From positions 221,596-285,595 of the forward strand of contig JBGTHP010000003.1 in NCBI GenBank assembly GCA_041746105.1: a DNA stretch of 64,000 nucleotides, written 5' to 3'. The translations under genes were made by a program, and so were the position numbers. The number at the start of each line of letters is the position of its first letter. Within the stretch, counting starts at the first letter, position 1. The notes beneath the pieces were generated by a model, which did not search any database, was not told the DNA's origin, and saw only the letters and a list, made by a program, of their open reading frames with translations. Source of the stretch: JBFHRE01 sp041746105 (GTDB lineage Bacteria > Actinomycetota > Acidimicrobiia > Spongiisociales > ZC4RG35). Below are positions 25,360 to 32,733 of the stretch, in pieces.

Positions 25360-25828
25360 TTTCTCTCATCTCAACGAGAGCGGCGAGGTGCGAATGGTCG
25401 ATGTCGGGGCCAAAGCCGTCACCCAGCGAATGGCGACGGCACGAGCGGAAATGATTCTTTCGGCCGAGACCAAACGGCGGCTGTTCGCCAATGACATGCC
25501 AAAGGGGGACGCACTCGCAACAGCGCGGATTGCAGCGATCATGGCGGTCAAGCGCACCCCTGATCTGATTCCGCTGTGTCACCCTCTTTCCATCACGGGC
25601 GTGGAGGTCGACATTTCCGAATCCGACACAGGCGCAGACATCGAAGTCACGGTTTCGACCAGCGGCCAGACCGGAGTGGAAATGGAGGCGATGACAGGTT
25701 GCACGGTGGGAGCGCTTGCCCTCTACGACATGGTCAAGGGATTGGACCGCTCCGCCAGCATCGGTGCGGTACGATTGCTCGCCAAGTCCGGAGGCGCTTC
25801 TGGGACTTGGACGAGACAGTCCGACTGA
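25349..25828 (+). CDS. moaC: Cyclic pyranopterin monophosphate synthase MoaC
   Basis: A 159-residue enzyme converting the 3',8-cyclo-GTP intermediate to cPMP in molybdenum cofactor synthesis. Motifs: MVDVGAKAVTQRMATA, KGDALATARIAAIMAVKRT, LIPLCHPL (active-site loop), and EMEAMTGCTVGALALYDM. Full family length. ATG 25349 is preceded by AAGGAGG, an excellent ribosome binding site inside moeA; the 11-nt overlap suggests coupling. A 14-bp tandem repeat starts at the stop codon. Confidence 0.95.
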   Translation: MSDDFSHLNESGEVRMVDVGAKAVTQRMATARAEMILSAETKRRLFANDMPKGDALATARIAAIMAVKRTPDLIPLCHPLSITGVEVDISESDTGADIEVTVSTSGQTGVEMEAMTGCTVGALALYDMVKGLDRSASIGAVRLLAKSGGASGTWTRQSD

Positions 25829-25865
25829 GACCGTGCGATCGAGACCGTGCGATCGAGACCGTGCG
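25827..25865 (+). repeat. Three-copy 14-bp tandem repeat at the moaC stop codon
   Basis: GAGACCGTGCGATC occurs exactly at 25827-25840 and 25841-25854, and its first 11 bases again at 25855-25865. The first copy begins inside the moaC stop codon. A slippage product is the simplest explanation. Confidence 0.9.
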
Positions 25866-26172
25866 GTTGCGAGCAGAAGAGTCTCGGTTGGATGAACGGA
25901 TGGGCTGTACCGGCAAGGATGTCGCGACTGCAGATTGGGAAGCGGAGTGAACGAGAACGATTGGCATGACCGCAGGTCTCCCTGGATCGATGGTCTCTCC
26001 TCGGTCCATCAGCTGGGACGGTGCCGGTTGGCCGCCCAACGCCGGCCCGGGTACAATGTCTGCCAGTCTTCACGGCCCATCCGAACTTCCGCGATGAGCC
26101 GAATCGAGGGACACCGAAACGCTCCTGTCGGGGAGAGTTCAGTCGGGCCCTGCAATAGAGCGGAGTCGAGAA
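25829..26172. other. 344-nt gap with no supported gene
   Basis: Apart from the 14-bp tandem repeat at its left end, I see no gene with consistent codon use, no tRNA, and no clear terminator hairpin here. Several open frames exist on both strands, but all are short, lack ribosome binding sites and match no family. The right end contains GGAG ahead of the next gene at 26173. It may be the decayed remains of a gene or an untranslated leader. Confidence 0.5.
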
Positions 26173-26616
26173 ATGACTGATCCAACGCCGATCCTGATCG
26201 CCCTGCTGGTGATCTGTGCAATCTGGGGGTTTTATTACTTGCCCGAGCTGATGGGGGGACGGCGGAAGGAGGCACCCATTACATCCACCGAACGGTTTGA
26301 CCAGTGGACCCACGTGATGGCAGATGTTCAGCGGAGAGAACAGTCGGCTACGTCAACGCGCGACAACGTTCGTTCCCGCCGGCGAAGGGCGCTGCTTCTC
26401 CTCGCCGGCTTGTCCGTGCTGACTCTCGGCGCGGCCGCCATGTTCTCGAGCCTCAACTGGCTATTGGCGAGCCTGGCCGTCGACGCAGTCCTGGCCTGGT
26501 ACATCGGGATGTTGCTCCAAATCAAACAGCGTGAGGCCCGTAGGGTTGCCGCCCTCCACTTGGCAGAAACCGCACATTCGGACGAACCACCGGTTCGGAT
26601 CGTCGCCGGCAACTGA
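26173..26616 (+). CDS. Membrane protein resembling the SepX/GlpR divisome family
   Basis: A 147-residue protein with an N-terminal membrane helix (about 6-24), a charged soluble linker (residues 28-75, with TSTERFDQW and the basic RSRRRRA), two further adjacent helices (about 76-95 and 98-115), and a short C-terminal tail (IKQREARRVAAL). This topology and the position behind galU-moeA match the actinobacterial SepX/GlpR divisome proteins, which are usually longer. The N-terminal FYYLPELMGGRR replaces the familiar VPMVARRR-like stretch. Assignment rests on topology and synteny rather than a diagnostic motif. GGAG precedes the ATG. The stop is 9 nt before the translin gene. Confidence 0.5.
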   Translation: MTDPTPILIALLVICAIWGFYYLPELMGGRRKEAPITSTERFDQWTHVMADVQRREQSATSTRDNVRSRRRRALLLLAGLSVLTLGAAAMFSSLNWLLASLAVDAVLAWYIGMLLQIKQREARRVAALHLAETAHSDEPPVRIVAGN

Positions 26617-26625
26617 GTTTTTGTC

Positions 26626-27246
26626 GTGTCCGAGATCGAACCGATCCTGGGGGCGGTTCGCCCCATCCTCGACGATCGATTCTCGGCTCGGGAACGAGGA
26701 ATCTCGGGCAGTCGGGAGATCATTCGGCTGTCGGCCAATGCCATCAGAGCCCTTCACCGAAGCGAGATCGATTCTGCCGACGAACTGATCGCAAAAGCTT
26801 CGGCTCGCCTGGCCGTGATCGCCGGCGAGCTCGCCGATCATCCCGACATTCTACATGCCGGTTTTGTTGCCGACGCAGCCAAAGAATGCGCCGAGGCGCA
26901 CCTCACGCGCGCCGCCCTCGACGGTTCGACGTTGCCCCTTCCCGCCGACCTCGGGATCGACCCGGTTCCATATCTTCACGGTCTCGGCGAAACCGTGGGG
27001 GAGTGCCGGCGGCATCTCCTGGATTCCTTGCGCCGGGGCGAATTACCGGTGGCGGAGCGGATGTTGACCGTGATGGACACGATTGTCGACCTTCTTGCCT
27101 CTCTCGACTATCCGGATGGAATGACGTCGGGCCTTCGCAGAACCACCGACGTGGCAAGGGCCTTGGTGGAGCGTTCACGTTCCGACCTCACCGCAACCGT
27201 CGTTCAAGAACGATTGCGACGTGATATCGCAGAACGTCTGGCCTGA
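26626..27246 (+). CDS. Translin family protein
   Basis: A 206-residue all-helical protein recognised as translin/TRAX-like by the order of conserved blocks: SREIIRLSANAIRALHR, AAKECAEAHL, YLHGLGETVGECRRHLLDSLRRG, and MDTIVDLLASLDYPDGMTSGLRRTTDVARALVERSRSDLT. Eukaryotic translin and TRAX form an RNA- and ssDNA-binding shell, C3PO, in which TRAX is the nuclease. By eye the four TRAX catalytic acids correspond to E87, E90, E122 (Asp in TRAX) and E126, so nuclease activity is possible. Starts at GTG 26626, 9 nt after the SepX-like gene. Bacterial members are known but uncharacterised. Confidence 0.85.
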   Translation: MSEIEPILGAVRPILDDRFSARERGISGSREIIRLSANAIRALHRSEIDSADELIAKASARLAVIAGELADHPDILHAGFVADAAKECAEAHLTRAALDGSTLPLPADLGIDPVPYLHGLGETVGECRRHLLDSLRRGELPVAERMLTVMDTIVDLLASLDYPDGMTSGLRRTTDVARALVERSRSDLTATVVQERLRRDIAERLA

Positions 27247-27281
27247 CCAGAGCAAAGCGCGGGGTAGACTGCTCGGCTCCC

Positions 27282-27354
27282 GGGGGTGTAGCTCAGATGG
27301 CAGAGCGCTTCCCTCGCACGGAAGAGGCCAGGGGTTCAATTCCCCTCACCTCCA
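27282..27354 (+). tRNA. tRNA-Ala (anticodon CGC)
   Basis: The cloverleaf folds completely: acceptor GGGGGTG/CACCTCC, anticodon stem CTTCC/GGAAG around loop CTCGCAC, and T arm GGGG/CCCC. The acceptor stem has the G3:U70 wobble pair that identifies tRNA-Ala, supporting the anticodon reading. The discriminator is A at 27354 and CCA is not encoded. It reads GCG codons. A TAGACT -10-like element lies about 12 nt upstream. Confidence 0.97.
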
Positions 27355-27406
27355 CGCTGGTTGGCCCGGGGTGCACACCGCAGAGCAGTTCCAGAAAAAG
27401 GTTCTC

Positions 27407-28720
27407 TTGAGAAATAAACGCGTTCTAGGCATTGCGGTCGTCGGATTGATACTGATTACACCGGCCTGTACACAGACCGGTTCGACATCGGTTCCGACCG
27501 ATCCGACCACCGTGTCATCTACAACCGCGGCAGCGCCGCCGACAACAGGCGCACCGGCTGCGATTCTCGATCCGGCGAGCGAGGTGCCTGCGGAGTTGAA
27601 AGCCGATCTCGAGGACTTGGTCTTGCGGGCCGAGGAGCTGCGTCAGCTCCCGTTCATCAACCCCCCTTTGGTGAAAGTCGTCAGCGGAGAAGAACTGGAA
27701 CGACTTGTGCGGGAAGATCTCGCGGAGGAACTCGAGGGCATCGAAATCGACCAGACGGTCTACCAGTTGCTTGGTCTGCTTCCGCCGGAGGTCGACCTTG
27801 GACAGCTGTACCTCGATCTATACGGAACCTCGGTCGGCGGGTTCTACGACGGGGACACCGGCGAGCTGGTTGTTCCCGCCTCTCCAGATGGTTTGACAAT
27901 TCTTCAGCGTTCGACCTTGATTCATGAGCTGACCCATGCCCTTACGGATCAACACTTCCAGATGTGGGACAGCTATCAGGCGCTGCTCGATGACGACCGC
28001 TTCGATGAGGCGACGGCAATGTTGGGCGTCATCGAAGGAGATGCCGTCCTGACCGAGGTGCTCTACGCCCAGGGATTGACCAACGACGAGCGCGACCAGT
28101 TGTTCCGTGAATCTTTTGATGTCGACGACTCCGTTTTGCGTGCTACTCCGCTCTTCATCCGTGATGCATTGGTGTTCCCGTATTCGGACGGATTCGAGTT
28201 CGTTCTTGCCGCGTTTCAAGAAGGTGGACATAGCGGCGTGGACGATCTCTATCTGACGCCCCCGCTGTCTACCGAGGAAATATTCATCCAACCGGAGCGT
28301 GAATTTCCAATTGCCCAATCCGGCGAGGTACCCGAAATCGCAGGTTATGAGGTGGATTCGGATGGCACGTGGGGAGCTTTGTCCTGGAAACTGATGTTTG
28401 ACCAGGTGATCGGAGGATCAGAAGCGGCGGTGCAAGGTTGGGGAGGTGATCGAGGAGTGGTCTATACCGACGGGTCTAACGTGGTTCTCACCATCGTCTT
28501 CGATGGCGACACCCCTCAGGATGTCGAAGAGCTGCGGGTCGCCCTCGACGAGTACTTCACCGCCGTCTCAGGTGCGCCAGGGACGAATGAAGGCACCGCC
28601 ACCGTGTACGGAGAGTCGAGTTATGCCGGGGTTGGGCTGGCGAGCTCTGGTGGTCTGGTTCTCGTGGTCTCAACGGACGCCGTGGTGGGGGCCAAGGTAT
28701 TCGCCGAGCTTGCAGGTTGA
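27407..28720 (+). CDS. Lipoprotein with zincin-type HExxH motif
   Basis: A 437-residue secreted lipoprotein. From TTG 27407 the N-terminus is a textbook lipoprotein signal: basic RNKR, a hydrophobic stretch and lipobox ITPAC with C21 lipidated, followed by a Thr/Pro/Ala linker. The HExxH motif at 173-177, within LIHELTHALTDQHF, suggests a zinc metalloprotease-like active site; IEGDAVLTEV about 35 residues later may give the third ligand. The family resembles actinobacterial proteins of unknown function. The longer frame from 27221 runs through the tRNA-Ala gene and is rejected; TTG has AAAAAGG 7 nt upstream. Confidence 0.75.
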   Translation: MRNKRVLGIAVVGLILITPACTQTGSTSVPTDPTTVSSTTAAAPPTTGAPAAILDPASEVPAELKADLEDLVLRAEELRQLPFINPPLVKVVSGEELERLVREDLAEELEGIEIDQTVYQLLGLLPPEVDLGQLYLDLYGTSVGGFYDGDTGELVVPASPDGLTILQRSTLIHELTHALTDQHFQMWDSYQALLDDDRFDEATAMLGVIEGDAVLTEVLYAQGLTNDERDQLFRESFDVDDSVLRATPLFIRDALVFPYSDGFEFVLAAFQEGGHSGVDDLYLTPPLSTEEIFIQPEREFPIAQSGEVPEIAGYEVDSDGTWGALSWKLMFDQVIGGSEAAVQGWGGDRGVVYTDGSNVVLTIVFDGDTPQDVEELRVALDEYFTAVSGAPGTNEGTATVYGESSYAGVGLASSGGLVLVVSTDAVVGAKVFAELAG

Positions 28721-28754
28721 GCAGATAACCCTCCCCGGCGCCGGGTCATTTCGA

Positions 28755-28760
28755 TAAGTT
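28755..28760 (+). promoter_or_regulatory. Putative -10 element (TAAGTT) for leaderless DUF192 mRNA
   Basis: TAAGTT ends 7 nt before GTG 28768 and favours that codon over the TTG at 28759, which overlaps the element itself. Confidence 0.4.
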
Positions 28761-28767
28761 GACCGGC

Positions 28768-29163
28768 GTGAAGATTGTTCGTCTCGTCGGTGACAAATGG
28801 GACTCCGGGGACGTTCTGGTTGCCGACTCGTTCGCCGAGCGACTTCACGGCTTGCGCAACGAATCTGGCTCGGTGTCGATGTTGATCCGGGGGCGCTCGG
28901 TACATGGTCGGGGGATGGGCCGCCACCTGTGGGCCGTGGGTCTCGACCGGTCGTCCAGGGTGATCGCAGTGCGCCGGCTGGCCCCGGGAGGAATCGTGTT
29001 CATTCCCCGGGCGGCCCACATCCTCGAGATCCCGATTGAGTCCTGCAGGCCGCCGGTCGGCACGAGCCTCTCTATCGTGGCCTCGTGCCGGGAACACTTG
29101 TCATCTGCGCCACTCCCATCGGAAACCTCGGAGATGTATCGCCGAGGTTGGCGGAGGCGCTAG
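28768..29163 (+). CDS. DUF192 family protein
   Basis: A 131-residue protein from GTG 28768. The DUF192 core is recognisable: VADSFAERLHGLRNE, a central RGRSVHGRGMGRHLWAVGLD, RVIAVRRLAPGGIVFIPRAAHILEIP. The family normally ends shortly after the LEIP element; here about 40 further residues continue, rich in Ser and Arg, and overlap the first 79 nt of rsmI in another frame. That extension is unlike the rest and may not be functional. DUF192 proteins are small, mostly extracytoplasmic and of unknown role. Confidence 0.75.
   Translation: MKIVRLVGDKWDSGDVLVADSFAERLHGLRNESGSVSMLIRGRSVHGRGMGRHLWAVGLDRSSRVIAVRRLAPGGIVFIPRAAHILEIPIESCRPPVGTSLSIVASCREHLSSAPLPSETSEMYRRGWRRR
29073..29078 (+). promoter_or_regulatory. 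Putative -10 element (TATCGT) for an internal rsmI promoter
   Basis: TATCGT lies inside the 3' end of the DUF192 gene and ends 6 nt before GTG 29085, matching the leaderless arrangement seen at other genes here. Confidence 0.35.
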
Positions 29164-29897
29164 CCGGCGTCGACTTGATCTACGCAGAGGACACCCGCCG
29201 CACCTCGGTCCTCCTGGCGTCGATCGGGGTCGCCAAACCCATCAAGAGCTATTTTGTCGGCAATGAGGAAGCGAGGGCTCGAGAGTTGGCTCTGCGCCTG
29301 GAATCAGGCGAGACAATCGCTTTCGTCACCGACGCCGGAACTCCGGCGGTGGCTGATCCGGGAATGAGCGCCGTCAGGGCCGCCAGATCGGTAGGTGCCT
29401 CGATCGGGGTTGTCCCAGGCCCGAGTGCCGTCACGACCGCGGTGGCCTGCTCAGGATTTCCTGCAGACAGATTTGTTTTTGAGGGATTTCTGCCACGAAA
29501 AGGGCGCCGGGCAGCAATTGCTGCTCTCGTTGCAGAACAGAGAACGATGGTGATTTTTACGACGCCGCACCGACTACTCAAGGATCTCGCCGAGTTGGGA
29601 ACAGGTCTCGGGACCGACCGTGCGATTTTCATCGCCAGGGAGCTGACAAAAAAATTCGAGGAGCTCTGGTGGGGGACCATCGCCGAAGCGGTAGAGGTCT
29701 GGACGGAGAGAGTGCCAAAGGGGGAATTCACAGTCGTAATCGGAGGGTCGGCCGGGACTTCGAAGGTGGATGTCGACCTGGCGCTGACGACGGCCCGTCA
29801 GATGATGAATGAAGGAATGAGTCGGTCGGCGGCGGCTCGCGAGGCAGCGGCGAGTTGTGGAGTGTCGCGTCGCAGCGTTTACGAGAGTCTCGTCTGA
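29085..29897 (+). CDS. rsmI: 16S rRNA 2'-O-ribose C1402 methyltransferase
   Basis: A 270-residue SAM-dependent tetrapyrrole-methylase-fold enzyme that methylates the ribose of C1402 in 16S rRNA. Motifs: LVICATPIGNLGDVSPRL at the N-terminus, AEDTRRTSVLL, VTDAGTPAVADPG, VPGPSAVTTAV and FEGFLPRKGRR. A C-terminal helix-turn-helix-like tail (SRSAAAREAAASCGVSRRSVYESL) is present, as in many family members. It starts at GTG 29085 inside the DUF192 gene. The next gene, abrB, converges on it. Confidence 0.95.
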   Translation: MPGTLVICATPIGNLGDVSPRLAEALAGVDLIYAEDTRRTSVLLASIGVAKPIKSYFVGNEEARARELALRLESGETIAFVTDAGTPAVADPGMSAVRAARSVGASIGVVPGPSAVTTAVACSGFPADRFVFEGFLPRKGRRAAIAALVAEQRTMVIFTTPHRLLKDLAELGTGLGTDRAIFIARELTKKFEELWWGTIAEAVEVWTERVPKGEFTVVIGGSAGTSKVDVDLALTTARQMMNEGMSRSAAAREAAASCGVSRRSVYESLV

Positions 29898-29907
29898 CAG
29901 CTCGGGA

Positions 29908-30144
29908 TCAAACCCCGATCTGCACTCGGCATTGGCTACACAGGCCCTTGCCGCGGAAGGTCTGGACGTGGTCGGTTGCAGCACAGAAGACACACGTGTC
30001 TTGCATCTTGCGGAGAACGATGTTGGGTCCATCGATCGATATCGAGAGCTGATCGCCCTCCCTGATGTTGAAGAGACGGCGCGTCTCCGCCGGAATCACG
30101 ATCCGTCCCAGGTCATCGATCTTTCTCGCAATCCCGGAGTCCAT
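29908..30144 (-). CDS. AbrB/MazE/SpoVT-fold transcriptional regulator with C-terminal zinc ribbon
   Basis: A 78-residue protein. Residues 1-46 are the swapped-hairpin AbrB domain (GIARKIDDLGRIVIPAETRR), which dimerises and binds DNA non-specifically or semi-specifically. Residues 47-78 have two CxxC pairs, C51/C54 and C69/C72, predicted to bind zinc, as in clostridial homologues. The ATG is preceded by TGGAGGTTGG. It lies between rsmI and tatD in the same place as abrB in Bacillus, which makes it a conserved transition-state-type regulator here, though its targets are unknown. Confidence 0.85.
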   Translation of the reverse strand: MDSGIARKIDDLGRIVIPAETRRLFNIREGDQLSISIDGPNIVLRKMQDTCVFCAATDHVQTFRGKGLCSQCRVQIGV

Positions 30145-30204
30145 CCAACCTCCAAACGGGTGCGAAGACTACTGGCCGACCGATGAGCGTGTCGTCTGGG
30201 TGGG

Positions 30205-30210
30205 TAGATT
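30205..30210 (+). promoter_or_regulatory. Putative -10 element (TAGATT) for leaderless tatD mRNA
   Basis: TAGATT ends 9 nt before the tatD ATG at 30220; no Shine-Dalgarno sequence lies in the spacer. Confidence 0.45.
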
Positions 30211-30219
30211 GCTTGCACC

Positions 30220-30969
30220 ATGGCCTGGGTCGACACACATTGCCATCTTCAGCTCGACGACCGTGATCCGGCGGTGCTGCTGGCGCGCGCCGGCGCCGTC
30301 GACTGGGTCGTGGTTCCAGGCGTCGATCTGAAATCCTCGGAGGCGGCAATATCTCTGGCGCAGCAACGCCCTGGGCAAGTGTTGGCTTCGGCCGGGCTGC
30401 ATCCCCATGACGCAGGGTCCTGGCCCGCAGATGGCGGGCGTATTGCCGAACTCGTGTCCAGCGTGGCTGCGGTCGGGGAAACGGGTCTCGATTTCTACAG
30501 AAACCTGGCTCCGCGGGCGGCGCAGATGTTCGCATTCAAGGCGCAGATCGATCTCGCCCTGGAATTTCGCAAGCCCCTCATCGTCCATTGCCGCGACGCG
30601 TTCGCCGATACCCACGAACTGCTGGTCCAGACTGGCGTCGGTCCTCAAACCGTGCTCCATTGTTGGACGGGCGGCCCTCGTTGGACCAGGCGTTTTCTGG
30701 AAACCGGTGCGACTTTCAGTTTCGCCGGCCCTGTCGCATTCGAGACCGGTGACACCGTCCGCCGGGGGGCTGCGATCGTCCCACCCGACCGCGCATTGGT
30801 CGAGACCGACACTCCTTATCTGGCCCCGCCTCCGTATCGGGCGGAAAAGAATGAACCGGCGTGGGTTGAACTGGTCGGCCAGGCCCTTGCCAGGGTGTGG
30901 GGATTGGATCCGCAAGAAGTGGCGCGCCTCACCTCCGCTCGCGCCGCCGATCTTTTCGGCTCGCCATGA
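30220..30969 (+). CDS. tatD: TatD family metal-dependent DNase
   Basis: A 249-residue TIM-barrel hydrolase. Metal-binding residues are visible in VDTHCHLQL, in VGETGLDFYRN, in the KPLIVHCRDAF region, and in LVETDTPYLAPPPYR. TatD proteins act as 3'-5' exonucleases on DNA. Length is normal. The stop overlaps the rsmA start by 4 nt. The tatD-rsmA-ispE order is conserved in Bacillus and mycobacteria; here rpfB, which separates tatD and rsmA in mycobacteria, is absent. Confidence 0.93.
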   Translation: MAWVDTHCHLQLDDRDPAVLLARAGAVDWVVVPGVDLKSSEAAISLAQQRPGQVLASAGLHPHDAGSWPADGGRIAELVSSVAAVGETGLDFYRNLAPRAAQMFAFKAQIDLALEFRKPLIVHCRDAFADTHELLVQTGVGPQTVLHCWTGGPRWTRRFLETGATFSFAGPVAFETGDTVRRGAAIVPPDRALVETDTPYLAPPPYRAEKNEPAWVELVGQALARVWGLDPQEVARLTSARAADLFGSP

Positions 30970-31769
30970 CCATTCAGACACGATCTCAGGTGGTCGAGTT
31001 GTTGAATCGACACGGTCTGGTGCCGCGGAAGGTGTTTGGCCAGCATTTTTTGGCCGACCCGAATCTGATTCGCAAGATGGTTGCCTCCTCCGGCGTCTCA
31101 GACACCTCCCAGGTGCTCGAGATCGGTGTTGGTACCGCCACGCTCACGGCGGCGCTCGCGGCCACCGGAGCCAGAGTCGTCGGCTACGAGGTCGACGAAC
31201 GGTTGGCTCCGATACATGACGAGGTACTTGCAGCGCTTCCGCTGGTCGAAGTCCGCTATCGCGATGTCATGGGCGTCGACCTCGATGCCGAGCTTGGATC
31301 CGGACAGTGGACCATGGTGGCAAATCTGCCCTACAACGTCGGTACTCCTTTGGTGCTGGACGTCCTGCGGCACGTGCCACGGATCGACCGGGTTGTGGTG
31401 ATGGTGCAACTGGAGGTGGCGCAGCGCCTGGCGGCGGCACCCGGTTCCCGGATCTACGGGTTGCCCTCGGTTGTGGCCCAACTCAACGCCGAAATAGGTA
31501 TTGCGTTCAAAGTGCCGGCACAGGTCTTTGTCCCTCCACCGAAAGTCATGTCTGCGGTCGTCATCGCCGTCCGGAAGCCGTCAAGCCCACACTCGGAGGC
31601 AGCGATTGCCATTGCCGCGAGTGCGTTCGGCCAGCGCCGCAAGATGCTGCGGGGTGTCCTCGGCCTGACCCCTGACCAGTTCGAGCGAGCCGGCGTGGTC
31701 CCGACCGATCGGGCGGAGGACCTCGCTCCTGAGGCATTTCTGAGACTGGCCGAGGTTGCCGGTGAGTGA
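30966..31769 (+). CDS. rsmA: 16S rRNA A1518/A1519 dimethyltransferase (KsgA)
   Basis: A 267-residue SAM methyltransferase that dimethylates two adenines near the 3' end of 16S rRNA late in 30S assembly; its loss gives kasugamycin resistance. Motifs: KVFGQHFLADPNLIRKMV, VLEIGVGTATLTAAL for SAM binding, VANLPYNVGTPLV with the catalytic NLPY, and a C-terminal QRRKMLRGVL. It overlaps tatD by 4 nt and ispE by 8 nt, so the three are co-transcribed. Confidence 0.95.
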   Translation: MTIQTRSQVVELLNRHGLVPRKVFGQHFLADPNLIRKMVASSGVSDTSQVLEIGVGTATLTAALAATGARVVGYEVDERLAPIHDEVLAALPLVEVRYRDVMGVDLDAELGSGQWTMVANLPYNVGTPLVLDVLRHVPRIDRVVVMVQLEVAQRLAAAPGSRIYGLPSVVAQLNAEIGIAFKVPAQVFVPPPKVMSAVVIAVRKPSSPHSEAAIAIAASAFGQRRKMLRGVLGLTPDQFERAGVVPTDRAEDLAPEAFLRLAEVAGE

Positions 31770-32604
31770 GTGGGTGGCACCCGCCAAGCTGAATCTCTCC
31801 TTGGAGGTGGCGGGCGCGGACAGCGGAGGGATGCATCCCCTTCGATCTCTGGTTCAGACAATCGAGTGGACAGACACATTGATCTTCGAGGCTTCTGATG
31901 TAGATCGCCTCCATGTTGAAGGGGCGGATCTCGGGGACCCAGACGACAATCTGGTTTGGAAAGCCATCGATGCACTGGTCGAGCGCAGGTTGCGTCCGCG
32001 ATTGGACATACGACTCGTCAAAAGAGTGGCAGTGGCGGCGGGTTTGGGGGGAGGGAGTGCCGACGCTGCAGCAACCCTGATGGCCGTGGCCGATCTGTTG
32101 GGAATCGATCTGAGCACTTGCCGCCAGGTTGCCCCAACAATAGGTGCAGACGTCCCGTTGTTTCTCGATGGTGGAACGGCCTGGCTGGAGGGATACGGCC
32201 AGATTCTCGATCCCGTCAAGCCGCTCGAGGGTTTTGCGGTGACGGTCGTCGTCCCGCCTTTCTCATTGTCGACAAAAGACGTCTATCGCACTTGGGACAA
32301 ACTCGAAGGTCCGCGGGGGCCCGTCGTCGAAGGCAGAAAAATGCCGCCGGCCATCCGGCGACTGGGCCCGTTGAGAAATGATCTGACGCCTGCCGCGATC
32401 CACATGGTGCCAGAATTGGCGGACTGGCTGGCCGATCTCGCCCGATTGTGGGAGCGCCCTGTGATGATGTCGGGGAGCGGTCCGTCCGCCTTTGGATATT
32501 TCTCGGATGAAGATGAGGCCACCTCGGCAGGACGGGTGGCGCCAACCTCCTCGAGGAGTGTTCAGGCTGCCGGGTTGAGGAGAATTGGCGTGGCGGAGGC
32601 GTGA
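31762..32604 (+). CDS. ispE: 4-diphosphocytidyl-2-C-methyl-D-erythritol kinase
   Basis: A 280-residue GHMP-family kinase of the MEP isoprenoid pathway. VAPAKLNLSLEV is the N-terminal substrate motif, AGLGGGSADAAATL the ATP-binding GHMP loop, and MMSGSGPSAFGYF the C-terminal motif; all are intact. GTG 31762 is preferred over TTG 31756 because GAGG lies 6 nt upstream. The 8-nt overlap with rsmA indicates coupling. tRNA-Gln follows after 55 nt. Confidence 0.93.
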   Translation: MSEWVAPAKLNLSLEVAGADSGGMHPLRSLVQTIEWTDTLIFEASDVDRLHVEGADLGDPDDNLVWKAIDALVERRLRPRLDIRLVKRVAVAAGLGGGSADAAATLMAVADLLGIDLSTCRQVAPTIGADVPLFLDGGTAWLEGYGQILDPVKPLEGFAVTVVVPPFSLSTKDVYRTWDKLEGPRGPVVEGRKMPPAIRRLGPLRNDLTPAAIHMVPELADWLADLARLWERPVMMSGSGPSAFGYFSDEDEATSAGRVAPTSSRSVQAAGLRRIGVAEA

Positions 32605-32659
32605 CCCTTCCGCTCAGACGGTAGGATTTCTGTCGGTCGATGACGACCTATCACCCAAA

Positions 32660-32731
32660 TGGGGGGTGGTGTAACTGGTAGCACAACGGTTTTTGGTGCC
32701 GTTAGTACGGGTCCGAGTCCTGTCCCCCCAG
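32660..32731 (+). tRNA. tRNA-Gln (anticodon TTG)
   Basis: Acceptor TGGGGGG pairs with CCCCCCA (U1:A72, typical of tRNA-Gln), anticodon stem ACGGT/GCCGT encloses TTTTGGT, and the discriminator is G32731. CCA is not encoded. The T loop reads TCCGAGT, so position 55, almost always U (pseudouridine), is C here. The glmU ATG begins only 2 nt after the discriminator. Confidence 0.95.
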
Positions 32732-32733
32732 CG

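Noticed and set aside
25829..26172. Minus- and plus-strand open frames of 80-190 codons in the gap after moaC
   Set aside because: No ribosome binding sites, no consistent codon bias, and no recognisable motifs; they also run into moaC or the next gene antisense.
27221..27406. An upstream extension of the HExxH lipoprotein
   Set aside because: It runs across the complete tRNA-Ala gene; the lipoprotein signal begins at TTG 27407.
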